The notes under the pieces are model-generated. The model saw nothing but the letters and a program-made list of their open reading frames with translations. It did not search any database and was not told where the DNA came from. Below, piece after piece: positions 50,127-61,216 of a stretch of 64,000 nucleotides of DNA. The stretch is from Sambucus nigra (lineage: Eukaryota > Streptophyta > Magnoliopsida > Dipsacales > Adoxaceae), in contig OX422207.1 in assembly GCA_949130495.1 (NCBI GenBank), positions 836,478,073 through 836,542,072 of the forward strand, given 5' to 3'. The position numbers were made by a program, and so were the translations under genes. The stretch's first letter is position 1. Each line of letters starts with the position of its first letter.

Positions 50127-50366
50127 TTAGTTCTACTGATACACTTAGGCATTTGCATAAATTTGGAATTAGTTACCAATGATATTATCATAGGTTCTAC
50201 TGATATACTTATATTTCTAAGTTTAATAACAGTTTCCATTGATGTGGCCATAGGTTCCACTAGTGCACCTAGATTAAATCCATGTTTAGCACTAGTCACC
50301 CGTGGTATTTCCATAGGTTCTACTAATGCACCTAAATTTTTAGGTTTAGCATTAGTTATCAATGGT
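50127..50366 (-). repeat. 63-bp minisatellite in Tat 3' untranslated region
   Basis: Four diverged units start at 50127, 50190, 50250 and 50313 (steps 63, 60 and 63; CATAGGTTC(T/C)ACT at unit starts). All steps are multiples of three, and the minus-strand frame through them repeats an ALVEPM-type motif every ~21 codons without a stop. Confidence 0.8.
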
Positions 50367-50687
50367 GATCAAGCATATGTGGAATATGTGTCTCCATTCC
50401 TATTTAGGAATCTTCACAACGTTCTTCCTCCATTTTGCTTAGTTTGGATAAAACTTGTAGATGTTTATACAGAGTTTTATCCCTGATTTATCTTGATCAA
50501 GTACTGAGGATTTGAAATCTTATTTTGACTTGGGTTTGTGTGTTGCCGATCAATTACGAAATCCACTGACCAAGTATTAGGGGGATGCATATCACCAATA
50601 TTACCCAAAAAATAAAAAAAAATGGAAACAATTAACTTTTTATTGATACTAAAAGCGAGTTGAGCATAAAAGATGTTACTTGCTACA

Positions 50688-53442
50688 TTACTGGTAGTAC
50701 TTTCTAAGATGCTCGGCATTCCACATATTTTTGAATTCTTCCCCTTCCAAAGTTTCAATTCGATAAGTTCCTGGTCGAACAACTGCTGAGACACGGTATG
50801 GCCCATGCTAATTAGCTTCAAGCTTATTGGTCTTCTGAATCACCTTTTTAAGTACATAATTCCCCTTCTTTAAATTAGTCGGCTTCACCTTCTTATTATA
50901 GAAGCGTGTTGTTTGTTGTTGATAGGCAACATTCCTTAAGATCGCATTTTCTCATACCTCTTCCAACATGTTTAGGTCTAGCCATCGCATCAAATCACTG
51001 ACGGGAGAATTAAAATTTAATAATCTATGAGTTGGCAAACCTATCTCAGCTGGTATCACTGCTTCAATTTCAAATGTTAGCATATATGGTATTTCTCCAG
51101 TAGCAACTCTTGGAGTTGTTCGGTATGCCCACAAAACTGAGTGTAATTCAATTATCCAATTCCCTTTAGCATTATTAACTCTTTTCTTCAACCCATTTAG
51201 TAAATTTTTGTTCGTTACCTCAGTTTTCCCATTGCTTTGAGGATAACCTGGAGCAGAGTGCAACTTTTGAATGTTGGATTGGGCACACTATGCTACGAAC
51301 TCCTCATTGTTGAATTGGGTACCATGGTTAGTAATGAAGGCATATGGAAAACCATATCTACAAATTATGTTTTTCCAGATGAACTGGTACACCTTCTCAT
51401 AGGGCATATCCACTAATTGTTCTGCTTCAACCCATTTGATGAAATAATCAATAGCTACGAATAAGTACTTGAACCTTCCTCGGGTGATCAGCAATGGTCC
51501 GACTAAGTCTATTCCCCAAATAGTAAATGGCCAGGGTGAAGTAATGGGAGTTAAAGCTGCATGTGGAGTTTTGCGAATATTGGAGAACTTCTGGCACTTG
51601 TCACACTTTTTTGTAAGAGCTGTACAATTTGCTCTCATGGTCGACCAGTAGTACCCTTGAGTGTTCATTCACTGTAGTAATGATATTCCTGCCACATGAG
51701 CTCCATAAGATCCTTCATGAAAATTTTCTATTAGATCTTTAACTTACGCTGGGTGAACACAGCGCTGCAAAGTAATTGTTAACCCTCTTCGGTATAGAAC
51801 TCCTTTATCTAGTACGACCCATGCTATCTTATAACTAAGATTTCTGGCCTCCACTGCATCTGCTTATAGAATTACTTCTTTAATGTAAGATCTGATGGGA
51901 TCCATCTAGGAAGGTCCTATATCTAGTGTAATGAAATTAATCATAAAATCTTCATCAATACTCCGATCAGCTAGAATATCAATGGGGATTGTTCTCAAAA
52001 GTTCAATTCTAGTTGTTGATGCTAGTCGAGCAAGTGCATCAGCTCGGGCATTCTCCAATCTTGGAAGTCTTCTCATCCGAACAGCGAGAAATTTAAATAT
52101 AACCTCCATAGCTTTGGCGAGGTACCTTGTCATCAATTCACCTTTGGCTCCATACAAACTTAAGATCTTATTGACCACCAATTGAGAATCACTGTGTGCG
52201 ACAAATTTCTCGACGTTTAGTGTTTGATCCAAACTTAAGCCCATAATTAATTCTTTATATTGTGCTTCATTATTTGAGTCCTGGAACTGTAATCTAAGCG
52301 CATACTCAATATCAATCCCATGTAGGTTGTTGAGTATAATGCGTACTCCATTTCCTGTTGTGCACGCAGATCCATCCACATATAAATTCCATACTGGGAT
52401 GTTATTGTCAAAGCCTTGGTCTGACATTGTCCCATAGTGTAATACCTTTTTTATTGCCTCATCATATCTTTAAGCCATCTCTTGCATCCTAGTTGATTGT
52501 TCTGGTAGGTCGGTAGCTACTTCTTTTGAGCATTTCCCTACAGGGTTTTGCTCTGTATGAATCCTTTATTGCTCGGGGACTTATGGATAAGTGAATTTTG
52601 CAATGAAGTCTACCACTACTTGGCCCTTTAATAATGACCTTGCATCATATATAATATCTTACTCCCCCCAGTTCTATTGCCCAATACATTAATCACCCAG
52701 ACTTCTTCAGTTTATGTATAGCTTGCCGAAGAGGCATATCAGTATACACCACTATAGTATGTGCATGGAAATAAAGCTTCATACTTCGGGATGCCTCTAT
52801 AAGGGCCAAAGCAAGTTTTTCCAGTCGTGGATATCTGATTTTTGCTCCTCGAAAAGTTTTGCTGCTGTAATAGACTGGTTTCTACACTCCACTGTCTTCT
52901 CTTATCAAGGCAGAACTTACAGCTGACTCATAAACAACTAAGTACAAATATAATTTTTCTTCGAAAACTGGTTGAGAGAGAAGTGGGGGTGATCCCAGAT
53001 ACTTCTTCAACTCTTGAAAGGATTTCTTGCATTCATTGTTCCATTCAACGGTCTTTCGTAGCACCTTAAAGAATGGCAAACATTTGTCGGTTGCTCAGGA
53101 CACAAATCTGTTCAAAGCGACTACTCGCCTAGTGAGCCTTTAGAAATCCTTCTTACAGGTCGGGGATTGCATTTCAATCAACTCCTTTATTTTATCAATA
53201 TTAGCTTCAATTCCCCTCTGATTTATTATATATCCGAGGAACATTCCTTCCTGCACACCAAACACACATTTGATCGGATTCACCTACATCTGGTGCTTTC
53301 TAACTGATCAAAAGTTTGGCTGAGGTCGACAATATGGTCTTTGGCTTTTTTACTCTTTGTCATCATATCATCCATATAGACCTCCATATTCTTGCCTATT
53401 TGATCTTCAAAGACCCTGTCTACCAATCTCTGATAGGTAGCA
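50688..53442 (-). pseudogene. pol: Tat-lineage Ty3/gypsy pol remnant (RT, RNase H x2, integrase)
   Basis: Read on the minus strand from 53442. The RT palm end has VYMDDMMTKS near 53390, followed by FLGYIINQRGIEAN and the RT/RNase H junction LTRRVVALNRF. The first RNase H start runs to about 52880 (SSALIREDSGV). At 52427-51906 is a second RNase H (LYVDGSA, NNEAQYKELIMGL, SDSQLVVN, NARADALARLAS), the archaeal-type RNase H that marks the Tat lineage. Integrase follows (CDKCQKF zinc-finger end, WGIDLVGP, WVEAEQL, GKTEVTN, WAYRTTPRVATGEIPY), ending at HLRKYYQ near 50690. Many stops and frame changes are present. The integrase second catalytic Asp appears as Asn (ITNHGTQF). The rest of RT, protease and gag lie beyond the chromovirus insertion, outside the window. 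Confidence 0.85.
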
Positions 53443-56365
53443 TGTGACACCCCAACTAATTAAATACCGGGTAGCTACTCCTTTATTAAATTAATTCAAA
53501 ATGCCAAGTTGGTTCAGTTAATAGCATCACTGTCGAAAACATTTTAATAATTACTAACCACCTAGTATTTAAAAGTAAGTGCCAAATTTTAAGTCAAGTC
53601 TGATTAACATGCAGTAAAAGAATAATGAAAGAATAATAACCATTCACTATAATCAAGTAATGAATAACCAACAACATAAATATAATCCGGAGGAAAAACT
53701 CCTCACAACAATCCCACAACAGAAAAATAATACTACAAGTCTGAATCCTGAATAATTACATGCCAAAGGTCTGAATAACTGAAATAAATAAAATGTCTCT
53801 AAAAGAAATGGGCGACATGCCCTACAACTGATAACTGATGAATATCGAGTCAAGATAGATGAAGCGTCTACAAGCAAAGTCCTGTAACTTCCACAAACAG
53901 CTACAGCTCGTCACCTGAATGAGAATCCTATGCATGGTGTCCTTGTGGCTGGGCACCTAAAATATTTTTTTTACAAAAATAGATTTGAAAGAAAATGGGT
54001 CAGAGCCCGAAAGTGGAAATCATTTTAAAAACAGCAAGTGTTTTAATAACATTAAAACATTAAATGCAAAATACATGTTAGGACGTGCACTCACATGAAA
54101 TTCTCACCTCTCGACTACATGTGCACTCCTAACGTACCGTACCCGTCTATAAGACTTCCATATCTAACCAAACCGTAATAAGTTCTACCCCTTACTACTC
54201 GATTCCCATAATACATTCTAGCGTTATCAAATAAATATAGGGCTTTACTTAAACTCAGATTCTCAATATGTAATACATTTCACTATCGGTTAACCCGTTA
54301 TGTTCTCTCAAAACAATACCATAATTTTATTCACAATATTAACATGAAAGTTCCCATTAATTAAGTGTATATTATTCACATCATAAATATACAATACAAG
54401 CACCCCGAGACTAAGCTGCGGTGCACACATACTCTGCTATCCATCCCGGTACATCACGTACATAAGGATCACGCATTCCGAATCTCTTAGGAATCGTTCA
54501 GATAACAACATCACAAATAATGGAGGCGAACACAGTCACATCACATGGGTCACGCACATACCTGCGCTCCCACGATCAGCAGACTTATTAACATCCCAAT
54601 AAGTCCTTCTCTGACCTATGTTCATCGAGGTAACCAATCTAAATCCGGGCAACACAAGGATTAGAAGGCCCTAAGCGAACGCAAACCTCCCGTGATAGCA
54701 AGTATGGTAGGTATGTCATACACATAAAATCAATACATATACTAAGTATTCACACATCTTAGTAATCACCATATATTGGTGGTACACTTCTCATTCTCGT
54801 ACCAACATATAATACTACATAATTTATATGTTCCCGGTTAATAAAATAAATTAGGCCGTCAATAGTTCTCGCAACGTAATCGACACTCACGTCCTACTCA
54901 TATTTTCCTTTAGGTTCAAACTACACTTCTAGGTTTGATTCCTCATTATATCCCAAACATCCCAAATATATCAATTAATCATCAAGGGGAAGCTATCTCT
55001 ACCTATACACAAGGTTACGGGGCACTCGAGATCAAAACAGGCTAAAAAGCCCAAACTGTCAACTCGTTCGAAGTCTCGTTCGAACGAGGCTGTTCGAACG
55101 AGAGTTCGTTCGAACGAACTGGGCTATCTAACGAGATCTTGTTCGAACGAGATTATCGAACGAACTTCACCCTCATTAGAATTCAAAGGTCAACTCGTTA
55201 GAAGCTCGTTCGAACGAGCTTGTTCGAACGACCTGGGCAGGTCTTCTAACGAGTGGCCAGTTTCGAGCCCAGAAATCCTTATTTCATTTTTTCCATCATT
55301 TCATCACTTCTAATCTCCTCTAAACCTTAGTCCAACACTTGTTCAAGGTTCCTAATCATCTCTAAACATACATAGGTCACCTACTAACGTTTTTGTGGGA
55401 ATTAAATCATTATAAACATCATCCAATTTTCAAATCCATTCATTTATCCCCAATTTTATGAACATGAACCCTAACATTTATAAATCATCATTGAACCTAC
55501 TATAATCCGTTTTTGTTTCATCCAAGATATTATTAATATCAGAATAATCGCCTACATATAATTCTACATGCAATTCCTCATCAATATGTAAGATTCTATT
55601 TCCAATTTAATGGGTTTTTCATTAACTCCCAAGAACAAATCAGATTTTTATCAATTCCTACACATGGAAGAAACATTCTCTATAAAAACGAAATTAAATC
55701 ACTTGCCTTGAGGGTAACTCTGGATTTGATGACGAATCTGATGAATGGTTATCTCTCTCCTCTGCAGAATTCCTCCCCTCTCTCTCTCTCCAAACTTTCT
55801 TCTCAAGTTCTCAAGGTGTTAATGGAGATGAGGTTGGTTTTGCCAAGTTATAACCTCTCCCGTAGCCCACTTCCTAAATTGGGGTTGGAAATGGCTTAGT
55901 GGGTTAATACTAAGTCAGATTTTAACTCTAATTTTCGTGGGTTTTAATTACCCAATTTCTGAAATTACCAAAATGCCCTTATAAGTTACCGGTATGGCCC
56001 AAAAATGCCCCGGGACCCAAACTTAACCCCCGGCTAGTGTTTTCTGACTATTTCGACCCTTTCGGACGCGTTGGCGCACTCAAAATGACCATACGGTTAA
56101 TAAAAATAAAATTCACTTTTTAATTAAAATAAATAATTCCCTGACGCGACTGTCACACGCGTCTCAATAAAATTTTCCAACTTGCCGTATTTCAATCTCA
56201 CGACAAATTTCATACTTCAATATTCATATATAATCATATATGCACATTATAATCAAATACCAACTCGCATCTCGCTAGTATTTTTATCCGGATTAATTTT
56301 CAATTAATACGCATTTAATTTAATTAATCCCGTAAATAAATATAAAAAAAATACGGGGTATTACA
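53443..56365 (-). mobile_element. Chromovirus (Tekay/Del-like) 3' LTR
   Basis: A 2923-bp LTR; on the minus strand it reads TGTAATACCCCGTATTTT...GGGGTGTCACA. The matching copy starts at 61217. Its left edge on the + strand lies within Tat RT coding sequence, and the five bases before it (TAGCA, 53438-53442) are the expected target site. It contains the CAAGGCAAGTGATTT block (about 55700) and the TTCGAA palindrome cluster. Confidence 0.95.
55061..55255. repeat. TTCGAA palindrome cluster, 3' LTR
   Basis: Eight or so TTCGAA cores within 195 bases, several extended to CTCGTTCGAACGAG or GTTCGTTCGAACGAAC, interspersed with TCTAACGAG half sites. Offset from the LTR sense start is about 1.1-1.3 kb. 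Confidence 0.9.
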
Positions 56366-56366
56366 T

Positions 56367-56378
56367 ACTCCCCCCCTA
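56367..56378 (-). other. Polypurine tract of the chromovirus
   Basis: On the minus strand AGGGGGGGAGT lies immediately before the 3' LTR start TGTAATACC, the plus-strand priming site. Confidence 0.85.
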
Positions 56379-56476
56379 ATAACTGAATTTCGTCCCGAAA
56401 TTCAGAACTAGAAAGTACCTGGTAATAACAACTCTGGATAACGTTCGCGCATCTCATCCTCGCGCTCCCATGTGGA

Positions 56477-58195
56477 CTACTCAATATTATGATGTCGCCA
56501 CTGAACACGCACTAACGGGACTATCTTTGACCGGAGTTTCCGCTCACTTCGGTCCAAAATCGCAATCGGCCCCTCCTCGTAGGAGCTATCAGGATGGATA
56601 TCGATGTCCTCCAAAGCAATGTGAGAATGAGCCAAATCGTCTCTAAGATATTTCCTTAGCGAGGAAATATGAAATACATCGTGAATCTGATGCAAATGCT
56701 CCGGTAACCCAAGCCTATACGCAACCGGTCCAATCCGCTCAATAATAGAAAATGGTCCCACATATGTCGGTGCCAACTTCCCTTTCTTCCCGAAACGCAT
56801 AATCCCCTTCATAGGAGATACTCTGAGCAAAACCTGGTCCCCCACTTGGAACCCCCTGAAGAACCTCTTCGCATCAGCATAGCTCTTCTGGCGATCCTGA
56901 GCTACCCGAATGCGACTCCGAATCAATTCTATCCTTGCTGAAGTATCCTGAATCACCTCCGGTCCAAGTAGTTTGTTGTCCCCTACCTCCAACCAACATG
57001 CTGGGGAACGACAAGGTCCACCGTACAACGCCTCAAATGGAGCCATGCCAATGGTGAACTGATAGGAGTTGTTGTAAGCAAACTCTACCAGTGGAAGATA
57101 CTGCTCCCATCCACCCCCGAAATCAATGATGCACATACGTAGCATGTCCTCCAACATCTGGTTCGTACGCTCGGTTTGCCCGTCGGTCTGCGGGTGGTAC
57201 GCCGTGCTCAACCGCAATTCCGTGCCCATGGCCTCCTGAAAACTCTCCCAAAACCGTGAAACAAATATCTTGTCTCGGTCAGACACGATATTTAGGGGCA
57301 CACCGTGAAGTCTCACTATCTCTGCAATAAAGAGCTGGGCATATTGTCCCGCAGTGTAGTCTGTCCTTGCGGGTAGAAAATGAGCGACTTTGGTCAACCT
57401 GTCCACAATTACCCAAATGGAGTCATGACCTCTCTGTGACGTAGGCAATCCCGTGATAAAGTCCATGGATATGCTCTCCCACATCCACATCGGAACCTCC
57501 AACTGCTGTAACAATCCTGTCGGTCTCTGATGATCCACTTTTACTAGCTGACAAGTGGCGCATTTAGAAACAAACTCGGCAATATCTCTCTTCATCCCGC
57601 TCCACCAATACTGACGTCTCATGTCTTGGTACATTTTGTCCCCATCGGGATGTACCGCGAACCGTGAGCCGTGCGACTCGACCATCACCTCGTGCCGCAA
57701 TTCCTCCCCTTTCGGAACTACCAATCTCCCATTAAAGTGTAATACCCCGTCTGAGCTAACGGTATAGGATTCAGCTCCCTCTGCTAGTAATCGAACTATT
57801 AGCTCTTGACAGAACGAGTCATCTGCTTGTGCCTTTACCACCCTCGTGACAATCTGCGGCGTAACAGTCATTATCGACATGAATGATCGGGCCACTGCAT
57901 CCTGGTGTCCCAATTCTTTCCACTTTGCCTTCCACACCCCTGCCACTTCATCTGCTGGCCTCCGGCTCAACGCGTCTGCTACCACGTTAGCCTTCCCCGG
58001 GTGATACTGGATATCGAACTGATAATCCTTCACGAACTCAAGCCACCTCCGTTGCCGCATATTCAACTCCTTCTGCGTGAATTGGTACTGTAGGGACTTG
58101 TGGTCCGTGAACAATCGAAACTTTTCCCCCAAAAGGTAATGTCTCCAAATACGAAGGGCAAATACCACCGCCGCCAACTCCAAGTCATGAGTGGG
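56477..58195 (-). CDS. Open segment 2: RNase H end, integrase, chromodomain start
   Basis: Same frame as segment 1, directly after the TAG at 58198-58196. It contains the RNase H remainder (LFTDHKSLQY, ADALSRR), the integrase finger (CATCQLVK), the catalytic core (SMDFITGLP, VSDRDKIF, TDGQTERTNQ), the GPF...Y-type C-terminal region and the first strand of the chromodomain (VQWRHHN), where the fourth TAG ends it. The three integrase acidic residues are present. A part of the pseudogene 56408-61033, not an independent gene. Confidence 0.85.
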   Translation of the reverse strand, partial: PTHDLELAAVVFALRIWRHYLLGEKFRLFTDHKSLQYQFTQKELNMRQRRWLEFVKDYQFDIQYHPGKANVVADALSRRPADEVAGVWKAKWKELGHQDAVARSFMSIMTVTPQIVTRVVKAQADDSFCQELIVRLLAEGAESYTVSSDGVLHFNGRLVVPKGEELRHEVMVESHGSRFAVHPDGDKMYQDMRRQYWWSGMKRDIAEFVSKCATCQLVKVDHQRPTGLLQQLEVPMWMWESISMDFITGLPTSQRGHDSIWVIVDRLTKVAHFLPARTDYTAGQYAQLFIAEIVRLHGVPLNIVSDRDKIFVSRFWESFQEAMGTELRLSTAYHPQTDGQTERTNQMLEDMLRMCIIDFGGGWEQYLPLVEFAYNNSYQFTIGMAPFEALYGGPCRSPACWLEVGDNKLLGPEVIQDTSARIELIRSRIRVAQDRQKSYADAKRFFRGFQVGDQVLLRVSPMKGIMRFGKKGKLAPTYVGPFSIIERIGPVAYRLGLPEHLHQIHDVFHISSLRKYLRDDLAHSHIALEDIDIHPDSSYEEGPIAILDRSERKLRSKIVPLVRVQWRHHNIE

Positions 58196-60691
58196 CTAAT
58201 TCTTCTCGTGAGGCTTTAGCTTACGGGATGCATAAGCAATGGCCTGACTCTCCTGCTGCAATACACCTCCAAGTCCTTGTAAGGACGCATCGGTGTATAC
58301 TAGATATTCAACTCCCGGTCTCGGAAATGCTAACACAGGTGCTGAGGTCAACTTATCCTTCAATTCATCGAATGCCAACTGACAGGCATCACTCCAGATG
58401 AATGGTACACCCTTACGAGTCAGATGTGTCAAAGGACCTGCTATCTTCGAGAATCTCTGAATGAACCTCCTGTAGTATCCTGCTAGACCCAAGAAACTAC
58501 GGATCTCCGTTGGTGTCGTGGGCTGTCCCCACTCCCTCACCACTGATACCTTCCCCGGATCAACAGATATTCCCCGGTCGGAAATAATATGTCCCAAAAA
58601 CTGGACCTCCTTCAGCCAAAACCCGTATTTCTCATATTTTGCATACAACTCGTTCTGACGTAGTGTCTGCAAAACTTGCCTCAAATGCCCGGCATGCTCC
58701 TCCTCTGTCTGGGAGTAAACCAGAATATCATCAATGAAGACAATGACAAACTGATCCAGGAAATCCCTGAACACCCTATTCATCAAGTCCATAAACACGG
58801 CTGGAGCATTGGTCAAACCAAAAGGCATAACCCGAAACTCGTAAGAACCATATCTCGACAAGAACGCAGTTTTCGAGACATCCTCCTCCCTGATACGCAA
58901 CTGATGGTATCCCGATCGCAAATCAATCTTTGAGAAGAAATAAGCTCCTCTCAACTGGTCGAATAAGTCATCGATTCGAGGCAACGGATATTTATTCCGT
59001 ATCGTGACCTTATTCAACGCTCGGTAGTCCACACACAATCTCAGTGAACTATCTCTCTTCTTTACGAACAACACAGGGGCACCCCACGGCGAAGTACTCC
59101 TCCGTATAAACCCCTGACCCAACAACTGCTCAATCTGATCCCGTAACTCCCTCATCTCAGCTGGAGCCATACGGTACGGTGCGCGTGCTATAGGTCTCGT
59201 ATCTGGCAATAAGTCTATGATAAAGTCTATCTCTCGACTGGGGGGTAATCCAGGTATATCCTGAAATACATCGGCAAACTCTCTAACAACCGGAATCGAA
59301 TCAAGTGGTATCACCACCTCCTTAGAGGACTCCTCCTCTATATAGTACAAATGAGTGGACGATCCTCCCTTGGAACGAGGCATCGCCACCAAAAACATCT
59401 CCTGCCCGGGAATGGCAAAGATAATACTCCTACTGAAACAGTCAATCATGGCTCGGGACGCAACAAGCCAATCCATACCAATAATGGCATCATACTCGGT
59501 CATCTCTAATACTAACATAGCTGCAGGTAATACCAGAATACCAATCTCTACCCCTACTCCCCGGCATATAAAGAAAATAAGTGACCCACTCCCCAATGGT
59601 GAGTCCACACACGTCACTGTGCTCTCTGTTGTGGCTAACAACCCTAAGGCTTTCGTAAAATGTGTAGCTATAAAGCAATGTGTTGCCCCCGTATCAAACA
59701 AAACCCGACCCATAGTACCATGGATAGGAAACATACCCTCAATCGCGGGTGGTGCCTGCGGAGCTGCTGCCTGGTGGACGTTATAGACACGTCCATACTG
59801 TAATTGTCCCTGCTGCACAGGAACTGCTGGAATGGCTGGAAGAGCTGGCACCTGGGCTGGAGCTGGGAGGGCTGGTGGAAAAAGTGGCCTCTGTGGCTCA
59901 TGTCGAGCACCTTGTTGCTGCTGCGGGGCCCTGCCCCTATCAGGACAGTCCTGGCGTTTATGGCCAGTCTTGCCACAAACGAAGCACTTCCCCGGGAAGT
60001 TCCCCCCTCTCTGTCCCTGCTGCCCCCGGCCCTGGTGTCCATTACCGTTCCTCCACTGGCCCTGCTGAAACTGCTGTTGACCATTCTGACCCTGCTGGTG
60101 CTGATGGCCGTTCGGACCCTGATGGCCCTGCCCGAAACCTCCCTGTCCGTGCCTGAAATTTCCTGACCTGAACCTCTTGTGATCCCCCTGCTGGGTACCC
60201 TGATCACCCTGCCTCTGCCCCTGAACAGATTGTGCCCCACTGGCACCATTTCCTCCAGTCCTGCCTTGATGGCTAGACTCTCCCGATCGCTTGCCATCGG
60301 CCATGTGAAAGCGGTGATCCTGGCAATGGAGAAATGCAGCGTTAACCACATCAGAATAAGTGACTAACGAGAGGTTCCTTAGAAAGTGCTGACGAATCCT
60401 CCATGTCAACCCGTCCGTAAATTTCTGTATCTTCTTCTCCTCCGTCGGTATCTCATCCGAAACAATGTTCAGAAGATCAGTAAATTCGGCCTTATACTCG
60501 ACCACAGTCTTACCCTCCTGCTTGAGGCTCATCAACTTCCTCCTCATCTCTGTGTGAACAGCCGACGGAAAGTACTTGCGGTCAAACCGCACCCAAAACT
60601 CCTGAATAGTGAGAGTATCCCTCTCCTCTACAGTGGTAATAGACTCCCACCACTGCAGTGCAGATCCTACTAGCTTAAAGGTAGCTAGTAT
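58196..60691 (-). CDS. Open segment 1: gag C-part, protease, RT
   Basis: Longest open part of the gag-pol frame, between the second and third TAG codons (the third is included as its end). It carries the gag core ([13 protein letters not shown]), a Gln/Gly-rich basic linker, the zinc knuckle [14 protein letters not shown], protease DTGA, the complete RT ([40 protein letters not shown]) and the start of RNase H (YTDAS). There is no natural start codon at its left end, so as a separate protein it is unlikely; it is a fragment of 56408-61033. The complementary + strand frames here are shadows. Confidence 0.85.
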   Translation of the reverse strand: MLATFKLVGSALQWWESITTVEERDTLTIQEFWVRFDRKYFPSAVHTEMRRKLMSLKQEGKTVVEYKAEFTDLLNIVSDEIPTEEKKIQKFTDGLTWRIRQHFLRNLSLVTYSDVVNAAFLHCQDHRFHMADGKRSGESSHQGRTGGNGASGAQSVQGQRQGDQGTQQGDHKRFRSGNFRHGQGGFGQGHQGPNGHQHQQGQNGQQQFQQGQWRNGNGHQGRGQQGQRGGNFPGKCFVCGKTGHKRQDCPDRGRAPQQQQGARHEPQRPLFPPALPAPAQVPALPAIPAVPVQQGQLQYGRVYNVHQAAAPQAPPAIEGMFPIHGTMGRVLFDTGATHCFIATHFTKALGLLATTESTVTCVDSPLGSGSLIFFICRGVGVEIGILVLPAAMLVLEMTEYDAIIGMDWLVASRAMIDCFSRSIIFAIPGQEMFLVAMPRSKGGSSTHLYYIEEESSKEVVIPLDSIPVVREFADVFQDIPGLPPSREIDFIIDLLPDTRPIARAPYRMAPAEMRELRDQIEQLLGQGFIRRSTSPWGAPVLFVKKRDSSLRLCVDYRALNKVTIRNKYPLPRIDDLFDQLRGAYFFSKIDLRSGYHQLRIREEDVSKTAFLSRYGSYEFRVMPFGLTNAPAVFMDLMNRVFRDFLDQFVIVFIDDILVYSQTEEEHAGHLRQVLQTLRQNELYAKYEKYGFWLKEVQFLGHIISDRGISVDPGKVSVVREWGQPTTPTEIRSFLGLAGYYRRFIQRFSKIAGPLTHLTRKGVPFIWSDACQLAFDELKDKLTSAPVLAFPRPGVEYLVYTDASLQGLGGVLQQESQAIAYASRKLKPHEKN

Positions 60692-61033
60692 CTACTTCTG
60701 TACATCTGTGCATTCATACATCCTCAGGTGTCGTTGGATGTCCTTCCTCCACTGACTCGAAACTACCACATCGGAACTACCTGCGAATTCCGGAGGGTGT
60801 GCTTTCTGAAAAGCATCACGTACACGTTCCCAAGCATACGGATATGCATGTGCCTGAGCTGGCGCGGCAACTGGCGCCTAAGCTGGTGCCTGCTGAACTA
60901 CTGCTAGTGCGGCATTTACCGCCTGGGCCACAATGGCTGCAACCTCGGCGGCATTCATCGTGCCCTGAACTGGTGCGGGCTGTGGTTCTAGCGTTGCATT
61001 CCTGGGAACCCGTTGTGCACGTCGTGGAGGCAT

Positions 61034-61202
61034 CTGAAATAAGAATGAAGTTTATAAGTTCGCAGTTATAAACTTAAAATAGCTGAAGAACGTAGTATAT
61101 ACAAGAGAATACAACAGTCCTAAAATATAGGGCTCTACATCAAAGAAAGCTCAGCGGAAACATAATAAGCCGTTCAGATCCTAAAGGACACTAGAACCTG
61201 AT
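61034..61202 (-). promoter_or_regulatory. gag leader with splice-acceptor-like end
   Basis: Untranslated leader between PBS and gag ATG. Its first ~100 bases match the leader behind the PBS at 13946. It ends in a pyrimidine-rich TTCTTATTTCAG that abuts the ATG. Confidence 0.6.
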
Positions 61203-61214
61203 GCTCTGATACCA
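61203..61214 (-). other. Primer binding site, initiator tRNA-Met
   Basis: Minus-strand TGGTATCAGAGC, two bases inside the 5' LTR end (GTGTCACA). Confidence 0.95.
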
Positions 61215-61216
61215 CC

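Larger units (their letters stand above)
56408..61033 (-). pseudogene. gag-pol: Chromovirus gag-pol, one frame with four TAG stops
   Basis: ATG at 61033-61031 opens a 1542-codon frame ending TAG at 56410-56408, with no frameshift. It is broken by four nonsense codons: TAG at 60880-60878, 60694-60692, 58198-58196 and 56479-56477. Domains in order: gag with a CX2CX4HX4C zinc knuckle (codons ~349-362), aspartic protease (DTGA, ~446), RT (FIDD, ~766), RNase H (the third stop lies inside it), integrase with HHCC finger and DDE residues (near ~1188, ~1250 and ~1287), and a C-terminal chromodomain hit by the fourth stop. Long LTRs, initiator-Met PBS and chromodomain point to a Tekay/Del-type chromovirus. 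A splice-acceptor-like TTCTTATTTCAG ends exactly at the ATG. The protein would copy and integrate the element, the chromodomain targeting chromatin; as it stands it is probably inactive. Confidence 0.9.

Noticed and set aside
58676..60673. Many + strand ORFs opposite the chromovirus gag-pol
   Set aside because: Shadows of the minus-strand frame, Leu/Pro-rich complements of Gln/Gly-rich gag; no start context or domains.
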